64,000 nucleotides of DNA from NCBI GenBank assembly GCA_947846985.1, contig CANTUZ010000012.1:22778135-22842134 (forward strand). The letters run 5' to 3'. The notes below the pieces were generated by a model, which had not been told where the DNA came from, did not search any database, and worked only from the letters and a program-made list of their open reading frames with translations. Below are positions 37,301 to 49,830 of this stretch, in pieces (the stretch's first letter is position 1; every line of letters starts with the position of its first letter). This DNA is from Fratercula arctica (Eukaryota; Chordata; Aves; Charadriiformes; Alcidae). A program made the translations under genes and the position numbers.

Positions 37301-39155
37301 TTCATAAACATAAAAGCTAAAGGTTTCAGTTTAAAAATTCCTATAGTTGAAAAGCTCTGGGTTGAAAAAAGATTGTATTATGAAAAATATTACAGACTCC
37401 TTGCTACAGATGAATAAAGTAGACGACACATTTTCTCCTGAGCCAGCTTTGCATGCACACAGGAAAAGACAAGGCCAGTCCCGGCCATAGAGCAACAATT
37501 AAGCGACGTAAGTTATACTGCTATAGCTCCAGTAGAGCAATGATATTATTTTTCCACACCCTTTGACCTGCCCTACTGCCCACAGCTTCCTAGGAGTGGG
37601 CTATTTCTTCCATCTGATCAAGAACATTGTGCCTCAAAACCTCTTGTTGTTGAAGTATAATATTTGTAATTTGAAAATTCTGTTTAGTTCATCAGTAAAA
37701 TTTAATCAAATCTGATGTTTATGGAGAGCTTTTTATCCAGATAGATACTTTGACTTGGTAGAAAGTAGGAGTCTGACCTGAGTTACCTCTATATTATGCT
37801 TCAGAGTGTGCCACACAAGTTTGACAATGCAACAGTGGATGAATAAATTTGCATCTACCAAATTTCAGGATGGATCTTTTTGCTCTAAACGTGTTTCAAT
37901 TTGTCAGTATAGTACCTGTAAGCACCTAAAAATAATTTAGACTGGTGAGAACAAGTTGTACTTTTGTCAGAAACACTCCCGCACACACCCAAACAATAGC
38001 ATCTACTAATACCAGTTACTCCATTTTTGGATGGCTGATTATTTAAAAGTGTCCATATGTGCAAGAGTTCTGTCAAAACACTTTCATATTTATTAAAGCC
38101 CCCCTGAAATTCCCAGTTTTCAAACAGAAAGAAAAAGAATTCGCTAAAGTAGCTTAAATACGTTTCTATGGGACATTTCACAATCATCTCATTTTCATAA
38201 ATGTAGCACAAGATCTTAATTTTTGAGTAAAAAGAAATGCATAGGCATGATAAGGGATCATATAGTTAGAAAACAACAAAAATCTGGTGGAGGTACATAA
38301 CAAATAACAAAAAATCCTTACACAAACAAGTCAAAGTAAGAAGGGGGTCAATTCTCTCAAAAAATAATTGCTAATTCATAAATCTAGAACAGTAAAATCC
38401 TCTCTCTATCAAAGGCTTTATCGCAATATTAATGACAAATGCTCATAAGTAAACTATATTTGTCATAGGAATTGACTGACAAACATAAATGGTGGTGAGT
38501 GTCAATAAGGGACATTTCATTTCAGGTAAAGAATGGGTTGTTAACTTCAAGTATTTCCAAAATATAAAACCTTCAGTTACATTTGGATGACTTTGCTTTA
38601 ACTGACTGATAAAAGAATCACCATTTATCTTGTGAAAATTAAACTAATAGACAATATTAACTCTTACAGAATTAAAGATTAGAAAGAACTGAAGCACTAG
38701 GGGAAAACCATACAGAAGAAAGATACCTAATGGCTTCCTCAGGGAATGCCTATTATTTTTTGAACATAAAAAATTTTCATCTCTTTCAAGCCAGAGATAC
38801 AAAGTGATACAAGCCTTTCATACAGCTGGAATTTCAATACTACACTGTTAGAACTGAACAGATATTTTAATTACTGGTCTGAGTATGATCCTTTTCTGGC
38901 TCACACATAAAATTTTCAAATCTCAGGATTCTTCCTAAATATGATAGATATTAATGAGAACCCTTTATGTTATCTTGTTAACCGATTTAGTCAAATAATT
39001 TAATGATGCCATATCATGCAGATAGCGAGCTGAGCAGACACCGTTTACTATTTGTCTGTCTAGTGGTAAGCAAAATGAAGCTTAACTTTTTACTAGCAAA
39101 TGTTTGTATTTATTATTCAGTTAATTCTACAAATATTCCAGGTTATTTACAACCA

Positions 39156-39198
39156 TTTTATAGCATAGTTAAGGGATATTTTATAGCATAGTTAAGGG

Positions 39199-39233
<35 letters not shown>
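39156..39233 (+). repeat. Perfect 23-bp tandem duplication plus T32 run
   Basis: The unit at 39156-39178 (starting TTTTATAGCATAG) is repeated without mismatch at 39179-39201 and is followed directly by 32 consecutive T (39202-39233). Perfect identity of the two units points to a recent duplication. The T run begins where a third unit would begin, which suggests replication slippage as the origin. Confidence 0.9.
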
Positions 39234-39236
<3 letters not shown>

Positions 39237-41856
39237 TATTTCACTTTTTCACAGGATGCTTTCTGATTTCTAAGCTGGAACCACAGGCAGCTATATGAGT
39301 TGCTAATAGATTTGAAGTTAAAGTTAAAACTATTTTCCTCTCTCTCTTAATGCTGTGACAGGGAGGAATTGCAATTACACCTGACTATCCTCAAGATTAC
39401 CTTCAAAGATAATCTGTCAGATATATTTCCAACATCTTTTGGGAAGAAAGCATAAAATACTTTGTAACAGCGATGAGATGAACTCTTAAAAGTGGGTGCT
39501 TATGGTGCCCAGAAAAAAGGGAGAGTAATGGCAACTACTATTCAGAAACAGGTAGGAACACAGATGCCTCTGGTGTTCCTTTCCTTCATATGAATCTATT
39601 TTGTATGAATATTACTATTATTAGGATTTCCCTCAATATGGTAGAGATAGTATATCTGCTTGCTAGAGCAGAGACATACTACAACTACCCTCCTCCTACC
39701 TGATTTGGGCCTCATTAACAGTACTCACAACTTGAACAAGCCATATCACTGGATAGCTCAGTCTTCACGTCTCATTCCTGTTTAGTTTTTCTTCTAATGT
39801 CACCAAAAAAAGGGTGAAGTATGATGATTTAATTTTTTGTAATGTGGGAGCAAGTCCAGCAAAAACTAGCTTGAGATTGACAATTAATTTCTCTTAGAGC
39901 AGGCTGTGCAATGCAATGATGCTGTCTTTCAGACATGGCACACACAGTTGAGGCTCACACACATTGAACTAGCCTAGCCTAAAACCACAAAGCATTCATA
40001 TGCTGTTAAAAGTCCTTTTATTTCTCTCTATATATCTATCAAAAACTTGATATCACCAGAAACCAATCAGTGCAGGGTTAGGATGACTATTTGCAAAGCT
40101 ATTAGCGTCTGCTGTACTGCACCACCACTATAGCTGAAATGAAAATTCAAAGCAGTGAAACAAGGAAGAAAATGCACTTTCTTGCATAAAAAATATGGGT
40201 TACAGAAAACTGGTTTCTTCAAGGAGGAAAAAAAGGCCCTGAAGGTTACAGCTCTGAAGGTTGTTTTCCACTGCCTCTGCTTTTCAAATGTGATAATGTC
40301 CTTTTATAAGCACCCCAGTAAGAGTTTACAACCTTCTCCCAGGGACTGTAAATCCACTGCTTTTCTCCTCTAAATTTTTAACAGATACCATTGTTTCCTC
40401 AAATTGCACACATGGGGGTTGAAAGAATCGTGATTACTCTCAAGTACGTCAAATTCAGTTTCAAGGGCCTTTATGGCACACAAAACTGCATCAAGGGATG
40501 TTTAATAGGCACAACAGATTCAATCCTGAAAGGTGAGAGAGCACTGCACCAGCAGATAAGCAACGTTAACCATAACTACAATAGAAAGCAACTGAAACAA
40601 AGATGTGTTGCCCAAGGAGTCCCTGCTTAATGCAACACCAAGCGATTCATTAATATTCATACAACATAAAATAGTTCTTTTTATTTAACCCTCCTTAGGT
40701 AGAACATTGACCTGAGCTGAATGTCTTTGAGGAGTAGCAGAACAGAGATGGTGTCTGACAGGACAAGATGTTCGCTTGCTGATCCCTCTGTATGGACACC
40801 AGAATTGCAAGAAACGTTCCATATAGTAAAGAGAATGGGCCGGGTTTGGGGGTAAGTGAACCCCTTCTAGAGCAAATCAAAAGGTAGGAAATCCTTGGGT
40901 CACCTCCACACCACAACATCAAACCCCATCAGAGGAATCTGTCAGAAACTAATTTTTGAAGTAAATCCAGCTAGTTAACACGCTACTTAACATCTTGACT
41001 TTCCACTATGATTTAAAGAGTAAATAAATAAATGCCAATAAATATTAAACGTAATCTTTTCCTTAAATATATCAAATTCATCTTTAAACGGCATAGTGTA
41101 TTCCATCTCTCACCTCCTGGTAGTGAGATTGTTCCTCAGAACTTCAGATGTCATTTCTCATGGCTAGAAACAGTCTTCTCATTTCCAGACTAAACTTATT
41201 TATCTTCAGTTTAATACTTATTGTTCATGTACCAACATTGACCCTTATCGTCAATAGTTCTTTTGACTTTCTGCAAGTTAATATACCTGCGGAGAGCCTG
41301 AGCTAATCAGGATGGGCTCTAGGCCACGTCAGGGCGCTGTACAGCTTCCAGGACTGAGCTGGTGAGGCTGCAAAGCTCTGCTGTGCTCTGTGGGCACCAG
41401 TTTTTTGTGGAGCTACCACTCCGTGTTAACTGCTAGTACTTCTGCAACTGCTGCTAGACACCACAGCTCCTCTCTGAATTCAGTTACCCAGCACTATACA
41501 CAGCATTTCAGGTAAGAACTTAACAGTGCTTTGAACACTGATAGTTTCAGTTCCACAGACCTACTCAGAACAGATCATCTGACACACAATAAGGTCACAG
41601 TGGGTTTGATCATGCTGTTGGCACAATCATGGCTCCCAGTCATCTGGGATGCATAAATATACATTCAGACAATCCACTCAACAAATGATGAGAACCTCCA
41701 ATTTGTAGAACCATGTGCTGTACAGATTAAGAGTTTGTGATTAAACCTTGAATGTGTATTAATAACTAGTGTTATTAAACTTACTTTTCTTTCTACAATT
41801 TCACTAAACAATTCATTTTTCACATGCAGTATCCTAATAATGCCTTCCAGATTGCT

Positions 41857-41940
41857 GTGGTGGTTTTTTTTGGTTTTGGTTTGTTTGGTGGGGTTTTTTT
41901 GGTTTTTTGGTTTTTTGTTTTTTTTTTTTTTTTTTTTTTT
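41857..41940 (+). repeat. G/T low-complexity tract ending in T23
   Basis: Alternating GG and T runs end in 23 T (41918-41940). On the minus strand this reads as a poly-A run followed by C/A-rich low-complexity sequence, as expected from a decayed poly-A tail. It is directly joined to the retroelement-like 3' end described at 41941-42165. Confidence 0.85.
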
Positions 41941-42165
41941 CAGGCAATTTCATCGCCATACTATTTTATTAATTCTTTGGACCACTCCAACACAGATCTT
42001 GAAGGAACTCCTCAAATTCAGTAAGTTCCTCTCCATGTACCTGATCATCTGCTCTCCAAGAAGCTCTTCAGTCACATTTATTTCTCCTCCTGGTCCCCAT
42101 TTTATTCCATCTACATGATTTCCCAGGTGATAGCATATCAAAAGCTTTACTGAAGTCCAGAAGTG
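41941..42165 (-). mobile_element. Poly-A-tailed retroelement remnant, CR1/L3-like body
   Basis: Read on the minus strand, an AATAAA (41965-41970) lies 24 bases before a poly-A run, the layout of a polyadenylated retrotransposed RNA. The same 3' end with the same 24-base spacing recurs at 57530-57580. Further in, around 42130-42160, the plus-strand TATCAAAAGCTTTACTGAAG is close to a phrase that I remember from the antisense of CR1/L3-clade LINE reverse transcriptase regions, so the body may be an old LINE. Classical CR1 copies do not end in poly-A, so either two elements are joined or the family differs. Confidence 0.4.
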
Positions 42166-44655
42166 TTCGTTTCAAGCTTTTTTTACCAGAATACATTCCA
42201 AGCTAGCAAAAAACCCTTTGCTACAGAGAGGCTGCTTCTCAAAGAAAGAGAAGACATGGAAGATATGCTGTAAAGCACATACATACAACTTTGATTTTGC
42301 TTTCATGGGAATTGAAATATATAAAGATGTTTCCTACTTTTACATGCACATTATTTTACGTTCTTCATTACTGACAATTAAAGATTGGACTGGGAGGAAA
42401 TGGGCTCTGCACTACCTTTGCACTACTTAACTGTTGAATACCTATGTGTGCATGCAATAAAAATGAAGGATCAAGGAAAAAAAAAAAAGTGTTTTGTTTT
42501 GATTAAGGATCCTAGTGGAACAAGGCAAATAGTGCTGTCATTACAGCCGCTTAATCCTAGTGCTGCTTCCTAGAACTTCCTACCACTGATATCTGTTTTA
42601 TATTTCTGCTGGCGTATTTGTAAATATAGCGAATACACATGTGGCAAACCTAAGTTCAGCTTGGTGAAACCTCAATAAATATTTTGTCTTATATTTCTGA
42701 CTGAAGAAATGAACAAAAAAGTCTTAAAACAATTCTGCCTTCCTCCTGGCTAGAGCATTTGTACAGTGACCAAATGTACTTCCCTCTGTGTTTTAATTCC
42801 CCTAGTAAGATTGACAACTTTATACAGTATGCATATATAAAAGCACTTTCTTTTACTATTTTGGAAAGCAAGATTAGCAATCCTTATACTGGTTATTTTT
42901 AACTATTCTAGAACAACAGCGATGGATGCCGTGGATAGTTAATATCTCTAAAAAATCTGCCTTATATTTACAGATATCATATTGTAAAATGAGGTCTTGC
43001 TTTTTGCCTTTCAAAAGAAAGCATAACTACTAGTTATCCAACTGTGTATATATACATCTATCTCTCTATCTATACACACACACGTATCAGGTATGACTCT
43101 AACACCAGGATGACGAACAGCTGCTTCTATATCATGTGCAAGAGGTAAGATGCCACATGACCTGCGAACAGTGGATGTTGTCCCGAGCTCCTGTGGAGTC
43201 TGACCACGACACGTCTGAGACACATTTCCATTCTCATGGAAGTCCAACAAATCTCTCTGTCTTTTATACACAAGAAAGATGATTTTCACTGATCAGATTT
43301 AAAGGATTAGAAACTTCAAATAATTGGCTGAAGACCTCAATAACCTTGTTTAAAGAGCGACAATGTGTTGGTTACGACACAATATTGCCTGATGCAAAGC
43401 AAGCCTGGAAAGCTGTGTGGAAAGGATAGCAAAATACAGAAGTGGGAATTCCAGAGTGAAGAAGTACAAGCAATGTATTAATAAAAGCATTATGTTTGCC
43501 CCACCTCAAACATTCACTGTCTCTTTGTAGGACGAAAAAGATTTTAGTTTTGCTACCTTCTTTTCCCTGATTAACAGAATAGAAAAAATGCAACTTAGTT
43601 ACAGAGGAAACCAGTAACCTATGAACAAATAGATATGCTAAACCATTAACATTTCTAAAACCAGGATCTTAATTACGTAGAAAATCAATGGGACAGATGA
43701 CAGAATTTTTATTATGCTGTTACTGTACTGCAACAGAGAACTTGTTGTTTGCAATTGGCTGAATAAAGCAGTGAATTTAAGCATTACAAAAACAGTGTGA
43801 CTGTGCCATCCCCATTTACAGCCTCTGAGACCACGCAGGTGGGTGTCTGCAGTGCTGCATCAACTTGGACCAGTCAGGCCTGTATTGCTTTTGAAATCAG
43901 AGCACTGATTTTAGTGTTGACATTTAGGTTTAGATATCAAATTCTTGGTACCTTTGTTTGAAATTATGGCAGAACTCCTTTTTTCAGTCTGTTGGACTCT
44001 AACTCTGTAAGAAACCCGTTCTCATTCCTCTACCTCTGCTCTCTAGTTCACAAAATCCTCTCTTTTTGCTTGTGTTCACTTTGTTTTTTCTTTAGGTCTC
44101 TTCTATTCCTTACTTATTCAGTTGCTCATTCTCATTTTTTCTTCGCTTTTGTCTCTTTAGTTCCTTATCCACTTATTATTCAGTTGCTTATTTCAAATCA
44201 TTTTACAATCCATGCTAGTCTGCTCACATTTTCTCAGTGTTAAGCAGTCACATCAGGAAACCTTTTCTCCTCATGACTAAAATTTATCAAAATACCTGCT
44301 TAGTTTTCAAGTGCTTGGCCTAGCAGCTCTTCCAATTTATATTCCAGCAATGAACAGAAAATTTTGGATTTCTTACCTGTAGTGTGACTTGTGGCACTGT
44401 TTATAGAGTAGAAGAGCTGAGATGTTGAAGCCAAGGTTTCTAGCTCCTGTTTGTAAGCGCACTGCCTGTCATTCAAAGCACTTGTCTACACAACATAACA
44501 TTTTAATGGTTGCATTGTTGTAAATTGTAGTAGATTATTCTCTCATCCCTTCCTGTTGCCTGGGGATGGATCTGGGATGGGACCCTCTCTAGGATCTGGC
44601 AAGAGAGGCTCGTTTCTGTTAACTCATCACCTGATATCACTGGTTCCTAAATTAG
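42166..44655. other. Non-coding stretch; no gene seen
   Basis: AT-rich DNA with closed frames. It has a short A run (42478-42488), a mixed TATA/TCTA/CACA microsatellite (about 43045-43083) and a T/C-rich part at about 44020-44180 giving a low-complexity hydrophobic frame only. Nothing else is recognisable. Confidence 0.6.
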
Positions 44656-44996
44656 AATCATAGAACCATAGGGTTGGAAGGGACCTCTGGAGATCATGTA
44701 GTCCAACCCCCCTGCCAGAGCAGGGTCACCCAGAGCAGGTTGCACAGGAACGCGTCCAGGCGGGTTTTGAATGTCTCCAGAGATGGAGACTCCACCACCT
44801 CTCTGGGCAGCCTGTTCCAGTGCTCTGCCACCCTCAGGGTAAAGAAGTTCCTCCTCATGTTTAGGTGGAACTTCTTATGCTCAAGTTTGTGCCCATTGCC
44901 TCTTGTCCTGTCCCCGGGCACTACTGAAAAGAGCCTGGTCCCATCCTCCTGACACCCACCCTTTAAGTATTTATAAGTGTTGATAAGATCCCCAAA
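44656..44996 (-). mobile_element. 5'-truncated CR1 LINE with part of ORF2 still open
   Basis: The left end AATCATAGAACCATAGGGTT is the reverse complement of the avian CR1 3' end, and GGTTGGAAGGGACCTCTGGA is its standard continuation. On the minus strand about 100 codons (44694-44993) remain open and encode the C-terminal part of the CR1 reverse-transcriptase polyprotein, recognisable by [20 protein letters not shown] followed by a [11 protein letters not shown] block. The match ends abruptly near 44996, so the element is heavily 5'-truncated, as most CR1 copies are. AAATT occurs just left of the element (44649-44653) and at the truncation point (44994-44998), possibly a short target duplication. 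The intact frame suggests a younger copy than the other CR1 traces in the window. Confidence 0.93.
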
Positions 44997-46911
44997 TTGA
45001 GGCATCCTTTCTAGAGGACAGCCCAAAATACGTATTAGGGGTGATGTATCCAGTCCAAAAGAATACCTGCATGCAGCTGACTGGCTGCTCTTTGAGGAAA
45101 AACATGCCCTGAGCTTCACAGATTAACCTTCCCCTGCTTGTGTTACCTGACAAACACACTCCTCCAGCAGAGTGACATGGCAGGTACCCCCAATGCATTT
45201 CAGTACAGAACGGGAGATGTCAGTGCAACCAGAGAAATTAAGTGACACGATGCATTATAAAGATGCAGAGTAAAGGCAGCTCCATTTGTATCTGTTACTC
45301 TGGGTTTTTCTTTGTATTTATTGGGTTATCACCGAGGCAAACTAACATGCATGGGTATTCCAGGTATATTGGGCTATGTGATAGAGCACTGTGCAAAGAA
45401 ACTAAGCTAGTTTCTTTGGAGACCCTTCTGGAATGTTTGTCAATATTCCATATTGCATAGGTAAGACCTAATAATATCTCTATTGTACAGACTTCTGACC
45501 CAATTCAGGACAGCGTTAGTTTTACATACTGTACACGTATCCTCAAGTCTCTCTGAGACTGGAAGAGCCAGTCTGTGGAATAACATTTAGCAGTAACCTA
45601 TTTCACACAGGTAATGCATCAGAGATTGAATTATTCAGCATTGATGTAAAGCTTTGAGGTCTTAAATAAGTCTTCCCATATGTCTGTGTCCTGTCTGAGT
45701 CCAAGTATCACCACGGTAGACATTCAAAGTAAAGCATATAATTTTATAAGCATACTCAAAGTGTCATTTTATAAGCTTTATAGCTTTCCATCTTTTAGAG
45801 AAAAGAGAGAAGTAATTTTCTGTGTGTATATACAGCATTCTTTTTTAAACAAGGATAATGTGGTTTTATACGTTGTGTGTCAGAAGCCAGTAAACTAAAG
45901 ATATGGTAGTTAAAATTTAGTGTGAAGAACACACATTACATGGTATGCCTCTATACCTCACATTCTTGAAAAGGATAATCTATACAGGTGGCCTCTGAGC
46001 TGAAATACTTCGGTATCGGATGAAGGGGATATACTCAGCCAGATATTCTGAAAGCATAAGCTAGCTAGCCATTCTTTCCAGGCTATTACTAGCTTTGCAG
46101 CACTTTCTGTAGTAGCAGCCTGCTGTTTCATGACCAACCGGTTACCATTTTCAAAGCTATTCCAAATTCTTTGTGGAGTTTCTTTGGACCTCCCTCCAGA
46201 AAGCTTCCATTTTCTTTGGAATTAAGGGACATCAAAAGATTAGACTGCATCAGATTTAAGAGATAGCTTTATTCAAGTCAGAAATAAAAGCAGAATTATC
46301 AAGCTACATGTGACCATTCCGGACTTCTGAAAAACCTTTTGAAAATGTGGTTAAAGGCTAGCCAAACCTGATCACAACCCTGTTCTATACTTAGCTTTAA
46401 GTGTATTTTGAAGGCATACAGAAATCTGAAATTAGGATAGGAGGTCGCCAAACCAGAGAGATCAAACTGAGAGGAATTTCACTGTAGGGTAACTAGAGGC
46501 CCTGTGTCATGTACTTTTAATTAAGCCAGGAAAAAATACATTCATTTTAGCTGAACTAGTAATTTAATTAAAAAAAAAAATAATCTAACAGATTAACTGT
46601 GGTAATGCTTATACAGTAACATCATAACTTTATGAAGAGGTTTCTACGCACAGAATGAAAAGTTTCCAAACACAGAACTGAATACTTTATAAACCTGTGT
46701 CTGGATGTAAAGAATTTTATCACAAATAATTTGCAGCAGCATAGACCAGTAGGCTGAACAATGGGATTTGAGAGAGCTGGGTTCTTGCTTTGCCATTTAT
46801 CATATATAATGTTTCACGTGTAAGATTTTTCTATTTAAGCTACAAGACCCTAAAAAGGAAGAACTCATGATCACTACTGTTAATGTCCACAGTCCAGTTC
46901 AAAGTGGAGAA

Positions 46912-46929
46912 ACCCAGATTAATCTGGGT
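46912..46929. repeat. Perfect 18-bp palindrome
   Basis: ACCCAGATTAATCTGGGT equals its own reverse complement. Its core AGATTAATCT holds two overlapping, inverted TAATCT sites, similar to sites bound by paired or K50 homeodomain dimers (OTX/PITX-like). Binding is an inference from motif shape only. Confidence 0.85.
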
Positions 46930-47277
46930 GCCAGAAGGCACGCGCCTGTGTAAGGGCTTCACCCAGGCTGTGCTCTCAACAGCATCATGGCTATAAAACT
47001 CAAATACCTGAGCAAGTCCGTAGTAAAAATACTTCTCAGGTATCTCTGCGTAGTACTGTACCGCATCATGTAAACATACTCATTATGTGCCCAGACATGC
47101 ACAAGACAGTATGTTCTGAACTTAGCCTGAGCCTCCAAATTACTGTTGCATAAATAATAGCTCTCTATTTCTTAAAGCCACCATGTACATCTTTATTCTC
47201 ATGTATACATGGAAAACAACGTTGCACAAAAGATGCTCAGATATGCTCATAGCAGGGTCCATAGCTCATGGCATACA

Positions 47278-47300
47278 TTCAAAGTTCAAAGACTTCAAAG
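47278..47300 (+). promoter_or_regulatory. Three TTCAAAG motifs in 23 bp
   Basis: TTCAAAG occurs at 47278-47284, 47285-47291 and 47294-47300. It is the reverse complement of CTTTGAA, the TCF/LEF consensus, and the first two also read as a direct repeat of a nuclear-receptor-like half site. A cluster this dense is suggestive of a binding cluster but may be a small tandem repeat. Confidence 0.35.
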
Positions 47301-47324
47301 TTACCTTAGGGTACAAATGAAGGC

Positions 47325-47386
47325 AAGAAAGAGAGAGAGAGAGAGAAGAAAAAAAGAAAAAAAAAAAGAAAAAAAGAAAAGGGAAA
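47325..47386 (+). repeat. 62-nt uninterrupted purine tract, (GA)n and A-rich
   Basis: Every base from 47325 to 47386 is A or G, starting with (GA)n and continuing as AAAAG-type repeats. The open frames through it on both strands are low-complexity products. The tract is long enough to form triplex DNA in principle. Confidence 0.95.
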
Positions 47387-48279
47387 TGAAAACTCTCCCC
47401 AGTGCCAAGCAGGAAAGAACAGTGATGAACTCCCTGGACAACACCTTCCTTAGGCTACTGTCTCCAGAGCAGAGAGCAGTGACGATGAACACGGCCATGA
47501 TTTCCCCCAGCCCTATACACTTTTCATCAGGATCCTCTCAAACTCCCTGTTGGTAGTTGCCATTTATGGTGTTTTTAGTGGGACTGGAGCATCCTTAATG
47601 TGCATGTTGACACAAGTATTGCATGCTTACTGGTTACTTGGATTTTGTGTACAGGTAATACTGAACAGATGTTCAAATGCCTATGATTTTCTGTTTTCTG
47701 CACTAAGTTTTGGTCTTTCTCTATTGTAAACAAAAACTTGTAAAATAATGAGTAAAAAAAGGTGGAAGGGAGTAAGAAGGGATGATTCTCACAGGAGTGG
47801 CAATTGCTTCCTGTAAGAGTCTGCCATAAAAGCAGTATTAGGGTTTGCAGGTGCAAGGCCACAAGAATAACAGCAAAAGAACAGCAGCGTGAAACAAGGA
47901 AAAGGATCCTGCTGCAGATGCCATGGAAAAATTACACAGCTACAGTTGCTTATTTCAAAGGTTATGGTGCCGGGAGTGGAAAGGATGCTACAGGTTGGGA
48001 AATGGAAGGGTCCTCTACATGGCAAAGGATATGACATCTAAGGCACCGTGCACCAAGAGGTTGGGCAGGAAAGTAGAGAAGAGTTTGGATTAGATATAGG
48101 CACTGCCACACCTACCAAGTCCCTTGTTGCACAAGCGTTAAGTGGAATATTAAAAACTATCTCTTTAAAAACCCAAAGATGACCCAAATTGTATTTTTGC
48201 CACTAACGCTTTCTTGTAATAAGGTTAATTTTTTCAGTTAGATTTAGCTGTTCTTTGACATCTTTATGTTCATCATTCT

Positions 48280-49080
48280 ATCAAGCATTGCACCATGTTA
48301 CTCATACATATTTAGGAGATGATATTTTATACATTTATTTGCACAAAGTATGACCAAGGACAAGATTTCTCTGTTTCCAATGGCTTGTATCAGCCTTAAG
48401 GAGGCAATAAAATTGCTTCATTTCATTTACTCAGAGAATTTATGTACCCATCCTTAAAATGTAGTAAGTACATAATGTGCTAATTTGCATCTAGATAATT
48501 TCATAAATTACTAGTGTTGATTTCTTTCATATTTAATATTATATTTGCTTACATTTGGAATAATAACAGTAAAAATTGCTACATGCCACCACTTTTTTGG
48601 GTCATGAGAAAACTGTACCTTAAATTGCATTATTGGCTATGCACCATAAACATCTAATGCAGCATTCTCACTTTAAATGTTCAGGTCTGTAAAGGGACAT
48701 CTTTGCATTTCCACTTGTATAAAAATGCCATTGGTAGTTTATATTCCATGAGATCCCTTCAATGCAATAAGAGATTTATTTGGGTATTGCCTGTTAATGC
48801 TACCTGGCCAAATACACATAAATTCCCTGTGCATTAATGAGAAAATAAAACTCCATAAACCCTTTCTGTTTGAAAATTCTAAGTGTGCACAGGTTTCAAA
48901 GCATGATTATGCGATCATTTTTAAATAACCTGTATTTTACCTCCTCCAGGCTTCTCTGTTTCCAATTATAAAATATACTTCGCATTTAAAACCACTGGCA
49001 CAGGTACATCCTCTGTTATCCCAAACGTTCTGCTCTTAGTCATCTCTTAATAAAGAGTCCTGACAATAAATAATTTTAAC
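48280..49080. promoter_or_regulatory. Candidate conserved non-coding block
   Basis: Some 800 bases are AT-rich, without simple repeats or recognisable transposons, and rich in cores such as CATTAATGAG, GCATGATTATGCGATCA and CCAATTATAAAAT. The composition is like that of ultraconserved-type enhancers. There is no coding frame. Conservation is not testable from this window. Confidence 0.25.
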
Positions 49081-49559
49081 TTGATTTTACCAAAAAAAAA
49101 AAAAGTTTTAAGCATAAAGCAGGTTCCATTTCAGAAAAGTTTGGGGTTTTTTTGTTACAGAAAGCGGGTTGACTTATAAATAGCTTATCTGATACAAATT
49201 CAAAACTGGAAACACAGCAATACAAACCCATCCTGATTCCTCTGAATGTCATGAATTCAGCTTGCGAGTAAGGTCACAATCTGACCTCCACACTCGTATT
49301 TCATTAGTAACTCTTCAAATAAGTGTTACACATTTAAAACTGAACTAATAGAAAATATTAGTGAAGGGTGACATCCCTCAAATTTCTCTTTAGCACTGTA
49401 ATTCTGTTTAATATTGTCAGTTAAAACCTCCACAGTTCCTGTGCTGCTGGTGGAATAGAGAAACACATCATAATTCCTGAAGAAGAGTTTAAATTTTTAT
49501 AATCTCTCTGACATGATACCCAAATACAATCAAGGAAGACAAGTATTCCCTAAATGATT

Positions 49560-49830
49560 TTCTCCAGCAATACGGACTGAACAAGAAAAAGCTGTGCTCC
49601 AATTAAATGTATGACAACCTGGGATTATTAATAATTACACTTTGGCTCTGACACTAGCTCCCTCCTTTTGTCACCTGCTGTAAGTCGACCTGATGTCACT
49701 GTTCATTTCTTACTTGGGGAAAAAAAGAGTTAATGCCACTCTTGGGTTGATATACTATAAAAATTAGCTAATGTCTGCTGAGAACCGTCACAACGACATG
49801 CAACATTCTCTTCTTAGTATTGAAATATGC
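49560..49830. promoter_or_regulatory. Candidate conserved non-coding block
   Basis: A short non-repetitive stretch includes TTATTAATAATTACACTTTG near 49627, CACCTGCTGTAAGTCGACC near 49671 and AAAATTAGCTAATGTCTGC near 49760, a mix of homeodomain and E-box cores. There is no frame and no transposon similarity. It may be an independent element or continue the block ending near 49080. Confidence 0.2.

Larger units (their letters stand above)
33425..41856. other. Non-coding stretch with simple repeats; no gene seen
   Basis: AT-rich DNA with all frames closed. It includes an A22 tract (34322-34343), a tandem GGTATAGTAA pair (35394-35413) and a 23-bp tandem duplication next to a T32 run (39156-39233). 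The stretch at 41280-41520 is somewhat GC-richer with no recognisable content. I see no transposon body or RNA gene. Confidence 0.6.

Noticed and set aside
39156..39233. Retroposon with target duplications and poly-A tail on the minus strand
   Set aside because: The two 23-bp units are directly adjacent with nothing inserted between them and none beyond the T run, so it is a tandem duplication.
44694..45119. 141-codon minus-strand frame as a host gene
   Set aside because: About 100 of its codons are the CR1 ORF2 C-terminus; the N-terminal 40 are unrelated flanking sequence read by chance.
47209..47556. 115-codon lysine/arginine/glutamate-rich frame
   Set aside because: Produced by the purine tract at 47325-47386.
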